From NCBI RefSeq assembly GCF_006335015.1, contig NZ_VDGT01000009.1, forward strand, positions 181,022 to 245,021: a stretch of DNA of 64,000 nucleotides, in the 5' to 3' direction. Origin of the DNA: Streptomyces sedi. Its GTDB lineage: Bacteria > Actinomycetota > Actinomycetes > Streptomycetales > Streptomycetaceae. The notes under the pieces are model-generated. The model searched no databases. It saw only the letters and a list, made by a program, of their open reading frames with translations, and was not told the DNA's origin. Below, piece by piece: positions 7,801-16,850 of the stretch. Both the position numbers and the translations under genes were made by a program. How positions within the stretch are numbered: the stretch's first letter is position 1; every line of letters starts with the position of its first letter.

Positions 7801-9987
7801 TCAGAGGAAGAGGGCGAGCAGCCAGTCGATGGCCTTGATCCCCAGGAAGGGGACGACCAGCCCGCCGAGCCCGTAGACCGCGAGGTTGCGGCGGAGCAGG
7901 GCGTCGGCGCCGGCCGGCCGGTAGCGCACGCCGCGCAGGGCGAGCGGCACCAGGGCGAGGATGACCAGCGCGTTGAAGATCACGGCCGCGAGGATCGCGG
8001 TGTGGGGGCCGGCCAGGTCCATGACGTTGAGCCGGTCCAGCGAGGGGTGGGTCGCGGCGAACAGGGCCGGGATGATCGCGAAGTACTTCGCGATGTCGTT
8101 GGCCAGCGAGAACGTGGTCAACGCGCCCCGGGTGATCAGCAGTTGCTTGCCGATCTCGACGATCTCGATCAGCTTGGTCGGGTCGGAGTCGAGGTCGACC
8201 ATGTTCCCGGCCTCCTTGGCGGCGGCCGTCCCGGTGTTCATGGCGACGCCGACGTCGGCCTGGGCGAGGGCGGGCGCGTCGTTGGTGCCGTCGCCGGCCA
8301 TGGCGACCAGCCGGCCCTCGGCCTGCTCGCGCCTGATCAGCGCCAGCTTGTCCTCGGGGGTGGCCTCGGCGAGGAAGTCGTCGACGCCGGCCTCCTCGGC
8401 GATGGCGCGCGCGGTCAGCGGGTTGTCGCCGGTGATCATGACGGTGCGGATGCCCATCCGGCGCAGCTCGTCGAAGCGTGCGCGCATCCCGTCCTTGACG
8501 GTGTCCCGCAGCTGGACGACGCCGAGCACCCGGGCGCCCTCGGCGTCGCTGACCGCGACCTGGAGCGGGGTGCCGCCGTCGGCGGCGACGCGGTCGGCGA
8601 TCCGGTCGGCCTCGACCGGATCGGCGCCGCCGTGCTCGCGCACCCAGCGGGCGACGGCGCCGGCGGCGCCCTTGCGGACCTGGCGCACCGTTCCGTCCCG
8701 GGTGATGTCCACGCCGGAGAGCCGGGTGGCGGCGGAGAACGGGACCCAGTCGGCGTCCGGGACCTCGTCCCGGTCGCGGGCCGGCAGGTGGTGGCCGTCC
8801 TCGGCGAGCCGCACCACGGAGCGGCCCTCGGGCGTCTCGTCGGCGAGCGAGGAGAGCTGCGCGGCGGCGGCCAGGTCCTCGGCGGTGACCCCGCGCACCG
8901 GCAGGAAGGCGTGGGCCGTCCGGTTGCCGTGGGTGATGGTGCCGGTCTTGTCGAGCAGCAGCGTGGAGACGTCGCCCGCGGCCTCGACGGCGCGGCCGGA
9001 CATGGCCAGCACGTTCCGTTTGACCAGCCGGTCCATGCCGGCGATGCCGATGGCGGAGAGCAGTGCGCCGATGGTGGTGGGGATCAGGCAGACCAGCAGC
9101 GCGGTCAGCACGATCGGAGTGGCCTGGTCACCGGCCCCGGCGAACAGGGCGAACGGGCGCAGGGTGACGACCGCCAGCAGGAAGACGACGGTCAGCGAGG
9201 CCAGCAGGATGGTGAGCGCGACCTCGTTGGGGGTCTTCTGCCGGGCGGCTCCCTCGACCAGGCCGATCATCCGGTCGATGAAGGTCTCGCCCGGCCGGGC
9301 CGTGATCCGGACGACGATCCGGTCGGAGAGGACCCGGGTGCCGCCGGTGACCGCCGAGCGGTCGCCGCCGGACTCCCGGATCACGGGCGCGGACTCGCCG
9401 GTGATCGCGGACTCGTCGACGGAGGCGACGCCCTCGACGACGTCGCCGTCTCCGGGGATCACGTCCCCCGCCTCGCAGACCACGAGGTCGCCGGTGGTCA
9501 GCGCGGTGCCGGGGACGCGTTCCTCCGTCGCGCGGTCGGCGGTCAGCCGGCGGGCGACGGTGTCGGTCCTGGTGCGGCGCAGGCTCTCGGCCTGGGCGCG
9601 GCCCCGGCCCTCGGCGACGGCCTCGGCCAGGTTGGCGAAGAGGACGGTCAGCCACAGCCAGCCGGCGACGGCCCAGCCGAACGGGTCGAAGGGGTCGGCG
9701 GCGGCCAGCAGGGTGGTCGCGGCGGAGCCGACCAGCACCACGAACATCACGGGTGCCTTGGCCATGGTCCGCGGACGCAGCTTGCGGAAGGACTCGGGGA
9801 CGGCGGCGGCCAGGGTGGCCCAACCGGTCGGGGCGGCGTCGCCCCCGGGCCGTTCGGTGCCCCCGGGCGCGGTGCCGGCGGGCGCGGTGCCGGCGGGTTC
9901 GGTGCCGGCGGGTTCGGTGCCGGCGGGTTCGGTGCCGGCGGGTTCGGTGCCGGCGGGTTCGGTCCTGGTGTGGCTGCGGGTGCTCAT
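7801..9987 (-). CDS. kdpB: Potassium-transporting P-type ATPase subunit KdpB
   Basis: A 728-aa P-type ATPase that supplies energy to the Kdp pump. The phosphorylation motif DKTGT is at about residue 346. Other landmarks are TGESAP in the actuator domain, the GDGTNDAPALAQADVGVAM hinge region, and membrane segments near both ends. The first about 50 residues precede the normal family start (FRKLRPRTMAKAPVMF) and consist of an EPAGT pentapeptide repeated five times plus two variants. The start is the ATG at 9987, overlapping the kdpA stop in ATGA. The repeat tail is probably disordered and cytoplasmic. Its copy number may vary between strains. Confidence 0.95.
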   Translation of the reverse strand: MSTRSHTRTEPAGTEPAGTEPAGTEPAGTEPAGTAPAGTAPGGTERPGGDAAPTGWATLAAAVPESFRKLRPRTMAKAPVMFVVLVGSAATTLLAAADPFDPFGWAVAGWLWLTVLFANLAEAVAEGRGRAQAESLRRTRTDTVARRLTADRATEERVPGTALTTGDLVVCEAGDVIPGDGDVVEGVASVDESAITGESAPVIRESGGDRSAVTGGTRVLSDRIVVRITARPGETFIDRMIGLVEGAARQKTPNEVALTILLASLTVVFLLAVVTLRPFALFAGAGDQATPIVLTALLVCLIPTTIGALLSAIGIAGMDRLVKRNVLAMSGRAVEAAGDVSTLLLDKTGTITHGNRTAHAFLPVRGVTAEDLAAAAQLSSLADETPEGRSVVRLAEDGHHLPARDRDEVPDADWVPFSAATRLSGVDITRDGTVRQVRKGAAGAVARWVREHGGADPVEADRIADRVAADGGTPLQVAVSDAEGARVLGVVQLRDTVKDGMRARFDELRRMGIRTVMITGDNPLTARAIAEEAGVDDFLAEATPEDKLALIRREQAEGRLVAMAGDGTNDAPALAQADVGVAMNTGTAAAKEAGNMVDLDSDPTKLIEIVEIGKQLLITRGALTTFSLANDIAKYFAIIPALFAATHPSLDRLNVMDLAGPHTAILAAVIFNALVILALVPLALRGVRYRPAGADALLRRNLAVYGLGGLVVPFLGIKAIDWLLALFL
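9866..9970 (+). repeat. 15-bp tandem repeat inside the 5' end of kdpB
   Basis: Six 15-bp units run from 9866 to 9955. Two read GGCGCGGTGCCGGCG and four read GGTTCGGTGCCGGCG. A degenerate seventh unit follows to 9970. Read on the minus strand, each unit encodes one E/A-P-A-G-T pentapeptide, so the array stays in frame at any copy number. Confidence 0.95.
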
Positions 9988-11648
9988 GCGGCGAGTCCCT
10001 CGGCGAGCGGTCCCAGCGCGAGCGCGGGGACGAAGGTGAGTCCGGATATGACCAGCGGGGTCGCGGTCAGCAGGGCGGTGAACAGGGGTTTGCCGGTCTG
10101 GAGGGTGCCCGCGGTGACGGGGAGCCTCGGCTGGGCGGCGAGCGAGCCGGCCAGCGCGAGCACGAGGACGATCGGCAGCAGCCTGCCGAGGAGCATGGCC
10201 AGGCCGAGCGTGGTGTTGTACCAGGCGGTGTCGGCGGACAGCCCGGCGAAGGCGGAGCCGTTGTTGTGGGCGGCCGAGGTGTAGGCGTAGAGGATCTCGG
10301 TGAAGCCGTGGGCTCCGCCGTTCAGCGCGGAGTCGGGCGGGGTGGGCAGGGCCACGGCGGCGGCCGTGCCGAGCAGCACCAGCGCCGGGGTGGCCAGCAG
10401 ATAGCAGGCGGCGAGCTTCATCTCCCGGGGGCCGAGCCGCTTGCCGAGGTACTCGGGGGTGCGCCCGACCATCAGGCCGGCGACGAAGACGGCGATCAGG
10501 GCCATGATCAGCATCCCGTAGAGGCCGGAGCCCACGCCGCCCGGCGCGATCTCGCCCAGCTGCGTCATCAGCAGGGTGATGCCGCCGCCGAGGCCGGTGA
10601 ACGAGGAGTGGAACGCGTTGACCGCCCCCGTGGAGGTGCCGGTGGTGGCGACCGCGAAGAGCGCGGAGCCGCTGACGCCGAAGCGGGTCTCCTTGCCCTC
10701 CATGGCGCCGCCCGCCAGCTCGGGCGCGGGACCGGCGCCGTGGTGCTCGGCGAGCAGCATCAGCCCGGCGAAGGCGACCCAGAGCACGGCCATCGCGCCG
10801 AGGACGGCGTAGCCCTGGCGGGGCGAGCCGACCATCCGGCCGAAGGTGCGGGTGAGGGCCACGGGGATCAGCAGGATCAGGAAGATCTCGAAGAGGTTGC
10901 TGAACGGCGTGGGGTTCTCGAACGGGTGGGCGCTGTTGGCGTTGAAGTAGCCGCCGCCGTTGGTGCCCAGCAGCTTGATGGCCTCCTGGGAGGCGACGGC
11001 GCCGCCGTTCCACTCCTGCGGTCCGCCGAGGAACTGGCCCACGGCGTGGATCCCGGAGAGGTTCTGGATGACGCCGCAGGCGACCAGGACGAGGGCGCCC
11101 AGCAGCGACAGCGGCAGCAGGACGCGGAAGGTGCCGCGCACCAGGTCCACCCAGAAGTTCCCCAGCTCCCCGGTGCGGGCGCGGGCGAAGCCCCGCACCA
11201 GGGCGACGGCGACGGCCATGCCGACGGCGGCGGAGAGGAAGTTCTGCGTGGCCAGGCCGGCCGTCTGGACCACGTGCCCCATGGCCTGTTCGCCGGCGTA
11301 GGACTGCCAGTTGGTGTTGGTGACGAAGGAGACGGCGGTGTTGAACGCCTGGTCCGGGTCGATCGCGGCGAAGCCGGGCGAGCCGGGCAGCACGCCCTGG
11401 AGGCGCTGGAGCAGGTAGAGCGCGGCGATGCCGACCAGCGAGAACGTGAGCACGCCGCGCAGATAGCCGGTCCAGCCCGCCTCGGCGTCGGGCCGCACGC
11501 CGATGGCGCGGTAGGCCCAGCGCTCGACGCGCAGGTGGCGGGGGGAGGTGTACACGGCGGCCAGGTGGTCGCCGAGCGGTCGGTGGGCCAGGGCGAGCGC
11601 GCCGAGCAACGCGGTCAGTTGGAGCACCCCGGCGAGTTGGGCGTTCAT
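9984..11648 (-). CDS. kdpA: Potassium-transporting ATPase subunit KdpA
   Basis: A 554-aa polytopic subunit that forms the K+ selectivity path of KdpFABC, related to the Trk/Ktr/HKT superfamily. Four selectivity-filter-like segments are visible in order: FVTNTNWQ, LLGTNGGGYFN, VATTGTSTGA and SAAHNNGSAF, each after a pore helix, with about ten hydrophobic membrane segments. Length is normal for the family. The ATG at 11648 starts 9 nt after the kdpF stop. Its stop overlaps the kdpB start in ATGA. Confidence 0.96.
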   Translation of the reverse strand: MNAQLAGVLQLTALLGALALAHRPLGDHLAAVYTSPRHLRVERWAYRAIGVRPDAEAGWTGYLRGVLTFSLVGIAALYLLQRLQGVLPGSPGFAAIDPDQAFNTAVSFVTNTNWQSYAGEQAMGHVVQTAGLATQNFLSAAVGMAVAVALVRGFARARTGELGNFWVDLVRGTFRVLLPLSLLGALVLVACGVIQNLSGIHAVGQFLGGPQEWNGGAVASQEAIKLLGTNGGGYFNANSAHPFENPTPFSNLFEIFLILLIPVALTRTFGRMVGSPRQGYAVLGAMAVLWVAFAGLMLLAEHHGAGPAPELAGGAMEGKETRFGVSGSALFAVATTGTSTGAVNAFHSSFTGLGGGITLLMTQLGEIAPGGVGSGLYGMLIMALIAVFVAGLMVGRTPEYLGKRLGPREMKLAACYLLATPALVLLGTAAAVALPTPPDSALNGGAHGFTEILYAYTSAAHNNGSAFAGLSADTAWYNTTLGLAMLLGRLLPIVLVLALAGSLAAQPRLPVTAGTLQTGKPLFTALLTATPLVISGLTFVPALALGPLAEGLAA

Positions 11649-11657
11649 GGGCGGTGC

Positions 11658-11747
11658 CTAGAACCTCTCGGCGAAGAGGAGGGCTGCGAGGAGATAGACG
11701 AGAAGGGCGGCGGCCACCACCAGCCCGACGATGTCCTGCGGGCTCAC
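11658..11747 (-). CDS. kdpF: Potassium-transporting ATPase small subunit KdpF
   Basis: A 29-aa hydrophobic peptide beginning VSPQDIVGLVV and ending LLFAERF. It consists of a single transmembrane helix, as expected for KdpF, which binds lipid-side to KdpA and stabilises the pump. The GTG at 11747 is the start. It lies in GTGA together with the stop of the upstream 27-codon ORF, so translation is coupled. kdpA follows after 9 nt. Confidence 0.9.
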   Translation of the reverse strand: MSPQDIVGLVVAAALLVYLLAALLFAERF

Positions 11748-11827
11748 AGCCGGGTCACCCCCTTCGCCACGAGGGCGACCGCGAGGAAGGCGGCGAGGGT
11801 GGTGAGGGCGAAGGCCAGATCGGCCAT
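11744..11827 (-). CDS. 27-aa single-span membrane peptide leading the kdp operon
   Basis: An ATG at 11827 opens a 27-codon frame (MADLAFALTTLAAF... ending VAKGVTRL). AGGAG at 11833-11837 is placed 5 nt upstream, and the frame stops in a GTGA overlap with kdpF. The peptide is one hydrophobic helix followed by a short basic tail, like a second KdpF-sized subunit. From memory, similar tiny ORFs precede kdpF in other actinomycetes, but they are usually unannotated. Function is unknown. It could be a pump accessory peptide or a translational initiator for the operon. The good ribosome-binding site and exact overlap make chance unlikely. Confidence 0.72.
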   Translation of the reverse strand: MADLAFALTTLAAFLAVALVAKGVTRL

Positions 11828-11842
11828 CGGGGCTCCTGGGAG

Positions 11843-11872
11843 ACGGAGGGGAACGGAACGGAGGGGAACGGA
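11843..11872 (+). repeat. 15-bp direct repeat in the kdp 5' leader
   Basis: Two exact copies of ACGGAGGGGAACGGA lie head to tail at 11843-11857 and 11858-11872, between the kdp promoter region and the first small ORF. They may be a protein-binding site or simple slippage. The stretch 11873-12061 to the next gene is a divergent promoter region whose -35/-10 boxes could not be assigned with confidence. Confidence 0.8.
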
Positions 11873-12061
11873 AGGAGACGGGTGAGAACGAACCGGTGTC
11901 GAGACTTCCACTTACCGACCGTTTGGGACCTTTCGTTGACGGTTTCCCTACAGCGCCGGGCCCGACGTTGACGGAACCCATACGCGGGCCGGGGGCGGGG
12001 CGGCGCACCCGGCCGGCCGGCCTCCCGGCGGGGGCGGCGCGCGGGGGCCAGGATGCGGCGT

Positions 12062-13099
<1,038 letters not shown>

Positions 13100-13154
13100 C
13101 CCGGTCGGTCCCCGTGGGGTACCGCCGGGTCAGAAGACGATTTCCGGCCGCGCA

Positions 13155-13182
13155 CGCGCCACCCGGTGCCGGGGGTGGCGCG
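13155..13182. terminator. Hairpin between convergent genes
   Basis: CGCGCCACCC at 13155-13164 pairs with GGGTGGCGCG at 13173-13182 around an 8-nt loop. It lies between the stops of the exchanger gene and the laccase gene and could serve both. Confidence 0.6.
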
Positions 13183-13211
13183 CGGGACCCGGTCCGTGGG
13201 GGGACGTCGGC

Positions 13212-14213
13212 TCAGTGGTGGGCGTGCGAGTCGTCCTCCGGGCGGGGCGCGTCGCCGGAGGGTTCGGCGTGGTGGCCGGGGTCGCCGGGGGCGTTGCCCT
13301 CCTCGTCGGCGACGATCAGCATTCCGGCCATGCCCATGTCGGAGTGGCTCTGGACGTGGCAGTGGTACATCCAGTGGCCGGGGCCGACGTGTTCGCCGGC
13401 GATCACCTGGAAGCCGAACGACTCGCCGGGGCCGCAGATCTTGTTGTCGATGACGCGGCTGGGGTCGTTCTCGTCGGCCAGCAGCCCGGTGCGGTTGTCG
13501 GCCCAGCGGTGACCGTGCAGGTGGAAGGTGTGGTAGTACTCGCCGTGCGTGATGGAGAGGAACTCCACGCGCTCGCCGACCACCGCCTCGAAGTCGGGCC
13601 CGTCCTGGAGGTTGTTGGTGGTCATGTCGTTGAAGACGACGACGAACGTCTTGTCGGGGACCAGGTCGCCCTCGCGGCGCACGATCAGCCCGCCGTAGAG
13701 CCCGCGTTGCAGCCCTCCGGTGCCGTGCGCGGTGCCGACGATGTGGTCGTGGTAGTTCCAGTAGCCGGCGCTGCCGGCGATGACGCTGCCGTCCTCGCGG
13801 ACGCCGGGGGCGTGGGTGGTCCAGGTGTAGACGCGGCTCTCGCCGGGTGCCACCGTGCTGTCGGTGTGGGCGGTGCCGTCGTTCTCGATGGTGTAGTCGA
13901 CGCCGTGGACGTGCAGGGAGACGTCCACGTCCATGTTGTTGACGAGTTCGATCTCGTAGGAGTCGCCCTCGTACATCTCCAACAGCGGCCCGGGGATGGT
14001 CGCCTGACCGGGCTCCAGGCCGTATCCGGCCTGCCCGTCGTCGCCGACTGCCTCCGCGTAGAGGGTGATCGTTTTCACCTCGCTGGTGCGGGGTTCCCCG
14101 CTGGCCCGCCCTGCCGTGGCTCCCACGGCAGTCGCGGCCAGCCCCGCCGGTGCCAGGGCGGCGGCAGCCGCGCCGGTCGTGAACATTCGCCGGGAGAAGC
14201 CTGGTCGGCGCAT
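13212..14213 (-). CDS. Two-domain (small) laccase, Tat-exported multicopper oxidase
   Basis: A 333-aa copper oxidase with a Tat-type N-terminus (RRMFTTGAAAA) and two cupredoxin domains, the size and layout of the Streptomyces small laccases. All copper motifs are present: HVHG (His101, 103), HDH (His155, 157), HTFHLHGH (His228, 231, 233) and HCHVQSHSDMGM (His284, Cys285, His286, His290, Met295). Type 1 ligands would be His231, Cys285, His290 and Met295. Such enzymes act as trimers, oxidise phenols or other one-electron donors and reduce O2 to water outside the cell. It is divergent from a ThuA-dehydrogenase gene and a cupredoxin gene. The C-terminus is rich in His, Asp and Pro. GAGGAAGG precedes the ATG. 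Confidence 0.93.
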   Translation of the reverse strand: MRRPGFSRRMFTTGAAAAALAPAGLAATAVGATAGRASGEPRTSEVKTITLYAEAVGDDGQAGYGLEPGQATIPGPLLEMYEGDSYEIELVNNMDVDVSLHVHGVDYTIENDGTAHTDSTVAPGESRVYTWTTHAPGVREDGSVIAGSAGYWNYHDHIVGTAHGTGGLQRGLYGGLIVRREGDLVPDKTFVVVFNDMTTNNLQDGPDFEAVVGERVEFLSITHGEYYHTFHLHGHRWADNRTGLLADENDPSRVIDNKICGPGESFGFQVIAGEHVGPGHWMYHCHVQSHSDMGMAGMLIVADEEGNAPGDPGHHAEPSGDAPRPEDDSHAHH

Positions 14214-14326
14214 CGCAGAGCCTTCCTCGCTCAGTGGTCAACGACTCTGATGGCGCCTCATGGTATGAGCACGACAAGAGTTTGCCCACCCTCAGGACAA
14301 AGTTTCCTCGATTCCGGTCATAGCCA

Positions 14327-14355
14327 TTGGCGACACGGTAAAAGAGGTCTAGCTT
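14327..14355 (+). promoter_or_regulatory. Predicted housekeeping promoter of the second ThuA-dehydrogenase gene
   Basis: TTGGCG at 14327-14332 and TAGCTT at 14350-14355 are separated by 17 nt, fitting the vegetative consensus. Transcription would begin near 14362, leaving a leader of about 37 nt. The rest of the 185-bp divergent region toward the laccase holds no clear box. Confidence 0.55.
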
Positions 14356-14398
14356 CCTTGGGCGTTGGCTTCTGTATCCCAAGAGGGGCGGGCGAGCT

Positions 14399-16816
14399 AT
14401 GCGCCGCAAGCCGCAGATCTTCGCACTTGCAGCCACCCTGTCGATCGCGCTGCTGGGGGTCTCCCCCACGGCCTCAGGTAACGAGGAGGGAACCGAACAG
14501 TCAGGCGTGCTGCCCGGGGCAGCCGATGCCCAGGTGCTCGTCTTCCACGCGGCCGAAGCGCCGGCGGACCGCACACAGGCGGCCGTGGAGGCCATCCAGG
14601 CCATAGGGGCCGAGGGCCCGGCGGAGGAACAGTTCGACGTCCAGTCCACCGACGACCCCGCCGCCTTCACGCCCGACGGGCTGCTGGCGTACAACGCGGT
14701 CGTCTTCCTCTCCGCCGACGGCGCCGTCCTCGACGCCGACCAGGAGACCGCGCTCCAGGGCTACGTCCAGGCCGGCGGCGGATTCCTCGGCGTGCACGAC
14801 GCGGCCACCGCGCAGCCGGAGTCCGACTGGTTCACCGGCCTCGTCGGGGCGCGCCCCGACGACGGCAGCCCGGCGGAGGCCCAGGACGCGGTCGTCGAGA
14901 TCGGCGACCGGCAGCACCCGGCCACCGTCGACCTCCCGCTCGAATGGGAGCGCTCGGACGTCTGGTACGACTGGACCGACAACCCCAGCGGCCAGGTGCA
15001 CACCGTCGCCCGCGTCCGGGAGAACACCTACACCCCGGGCCCCGGCGCCCAGGGCTGGGACCACCCGATCTCCTGGTGCCGCGACTACGACGGCGGCCGT
15101 TCGTTCTACACCGGCATGGGCGGCACCGCCGAGAGCTTCGCCGAGGACGAGTTCCGCTCCCACCTGCGCGGCGCGCTGCTGTGGACCGGCGGACTGACCA
15201 GGGCCGACTGCCAGGCCACCATCACCGACAACTACACGGCCGAGCGCATCACCGAGCCCAACCAGCCCGGTGAGCTGGACCAGATCGGCGAGCCCCACGG
15301 CCTGGACATCGCCGACGACGGCCGGGTGTTCTACATCGGCCGGGCCGGCGGCTGGGCGGACGACCCGCTGGTCACCGACTGGGAGGACCCGCAGATCGGC
15401 CTCGGCCAGGGCACGGTGCACGTCTACGACCCGTCGGACGACTCCGTCACCCTCGCCGCGAACCTGGAGGTCTTCGGCAACAAGGGCGGCGGCGACGAGT
15501 TGACCAAGACCGAGGAGGGCCTGCTGGGCCTCGCCCTCGACCCGGCCTTCTCGGAGAACGCGTACGTCTACCTGTACTGGATGCCGCACGCCACCATCGA
15601 CCGCGAGGCCCGCATCGGTGAACGGCGCGTCAGCCGCTTCACGTTCGACGAGGCCAGCGACACCCTGGACACCGCGTCCGAGGTGACGCTGCTCAACTGG
15701 GACGCGCAGATCCACAGCTGCTGCCACGCCGGCGGCGGCCTGGACTTCGACTCCGAGGGCAACCTGTACATCGCCACCGGCGACAACAACTCCTCGGGCT
15801 TCACCGACGGCTACTCGGGCAACAACCCGGAGCCCCAGTACGAGGGCGTCTCCTTCGCCGACGCGCGCAGGACCTCCGGCAACACCAACAACCTCAACGG
15901 CAAGATCCTGCGCATCCACCCCGAGCCGGACGGGACGTACACCATCCCCGAGGGCAACCTCTTCACCGGCGAGGAGGAGGGCGGCGGCAAGACCCAGCCC
16001 GAGATCTACGTCATGGGCGTCCGCAACCCCTCGCGCATCGCGATCGACCCGGCCACCGACTGGCTCTACGCCGGCTGGGTCGGCCCCGACGCCGGCGAGC
16101 CGAGCACCACCTGGGGCCCGGCCAAGTACGACACGTTCGCCGTCATCACCGAGGCGGGCAACCGCGGTTGGCCGTACTGCATGGGCAACAACCAGCCCTA
16201 CCGGGACCGGAACCTGCCCGACCCGACGCTGCCCCTGGAGTGGTACGACTGCGACGCGCCCAGGAACGAGTCCCCGCACAACGACGGCCTCGTCGAGGTG
16301 CCGCCGGTCACGCCGAACAACATCTGGTACTCACCGCAGGGCGGCGCGCCGGACTACCCCAGGGACGAGAACGGCCTGCCCAGCTACGAGGCCGACGAGG
16401 AGACGCTGCTGCTCCCGTGGCTGCGCGGCGGCGGCCAGGCCACGATGAACGGCCCGGTCTACCGCTACGACGAGGCCACCGAGAGCGACGTCGCCTGGCC
16501 CTCCTACTGGGACGGCAAGTGGTTCGTCGGTGACCACTACGACGACGAACAGCCGCGCCACGCCGTGGTGATGGACCCGGAGAACGCCGGCGCCGGCGGG
16601 CTCCCCGTGCACGCCGAGTCGCTGGACGCCATCATCCCCGACGGCGACGGCGGCATCCGCAACCTGATGGACTGGAAGTTCGCCCCCGACGGTTCGCTCT
16701 ACGTCCTGGACTACGGGCGCGGCTTCTTCAACCTCACCGAGGAGTCCGCCCTCTGGCGGGTCACCTACGAAGGCGGCCCCGCCACCCCCACGCCCGAGCA
16801 GCTGGCACAGCGGTGA
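14399..16816 (+). CDS. Secreted ThuA-glucose/sorbosone dehydrogenase protein
   Basis: An 805-aa exported protein. A signal peptide covers residues 1-27 (RRK, hydrophobic core, PTASG). Residues about 42-250 form a ThuA-like domain (GYVQAGGGFLGVHDA, WDHPISWCRDY). Residues about 290-790 form the glucose/sorbosone dehydrogenase beta-propeller (GLLGLALDPAFSENAYVYLY, AGGGLDFDSEGNLYIATGD, YVMGVRNPSRIAID, WKFAPDGSLYVLDYG). A vicinal Cys pair (HSCCHAGGG) sits where the first protein of the window has GHTGG. Unlike that protein it lacks PKD and CBM6 modules. The ATG at 14399 follows GAGGGG. A cupredoxin gene follows after 34 nt and the laccase is divergent, so an extracellular electron route to O2 is an attractive inference. 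Substrate unknown. Confidence 0.87.
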   Translation: MRRKPQIFALAATLSIALLGVSPTASGNEEGTEQSGVLPGAADAQVLVFHAAEAPADRTQAAVEAIQAIGAEGPAEEQFDVQSTDDPAAFTPDGLLAYNAVVFLSADGAVLDADQETALQGYVQAGGGFLGVHDAATAQPESDWFTGLVGARPDDGSPAEAQDAVVEIGDRQHPATVDLPLEWERSDVWYDWTDNPSGQVHTVARVRENTYTPGPGAQGWDHPISWCRDYDGGRSFYTGMGGTAESFAEDEFRSHLRGALLWTGGLTRADCQATITDNYTAERITEPNQPGELDQIGEPHGLDIADDGRVFYIGRAGGWADDPLVTDWEDPQIGLGQGTVHVYDPSDDSVTLAANLEVFGNKGGGDELTKTEEGLLGLALDPAFSENAYVYLYWMPHATIDREARIGERRVSRFTFDEASDTLDTASEVTLLNWDAQIHSCCHAGGGLDFDSEGNLYIATGDNNSSGFTDGYSGNNPEPQYEGVSFADARRTSGNTNNLNGKILRIHPEPDGTYTIPEGNLFTGEEEGGGKTQPEIYVMGVRNPSRIAIDPATDWLYAGWVGPDAGEPSTTWGPAKYDTFAVITEAGNRGWPYCMGNNQPYRDRNLPDPTLPLEWYDCDAPRNESPHNDGLVEVPPVTPNNIWYSPQGGAPDYPRDENGLPSYEADEETLLLPWLRGGGQATMNGPVYRYDEATESDVAWPSYWDGKWFVGDHYDDEQPRHAVVMDPENAGAGGLPVHAESLDAIIPDGDGGIRNLMDWKFAPDGSLYVLDYGRGFFNLTEESALWRVTYEGGPATPTPEQLAQR

Positions 16817-16850
16817 CGGCGGACGACTCCCCCGCAGGAGGTAGGGAACG

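Noticed and set aside
9866..9970. Possible CRISPR array
   Set aside because: The units are directly contiguous 15-mers with no spacers, and they lie inside kdpB.
11873..12061. KdpE-binding site or riboswitch upstream of kdp
   Set aside because: The region is AT-richer and has partial repeats, but no motif or structured RNA could be recognised with confidence.
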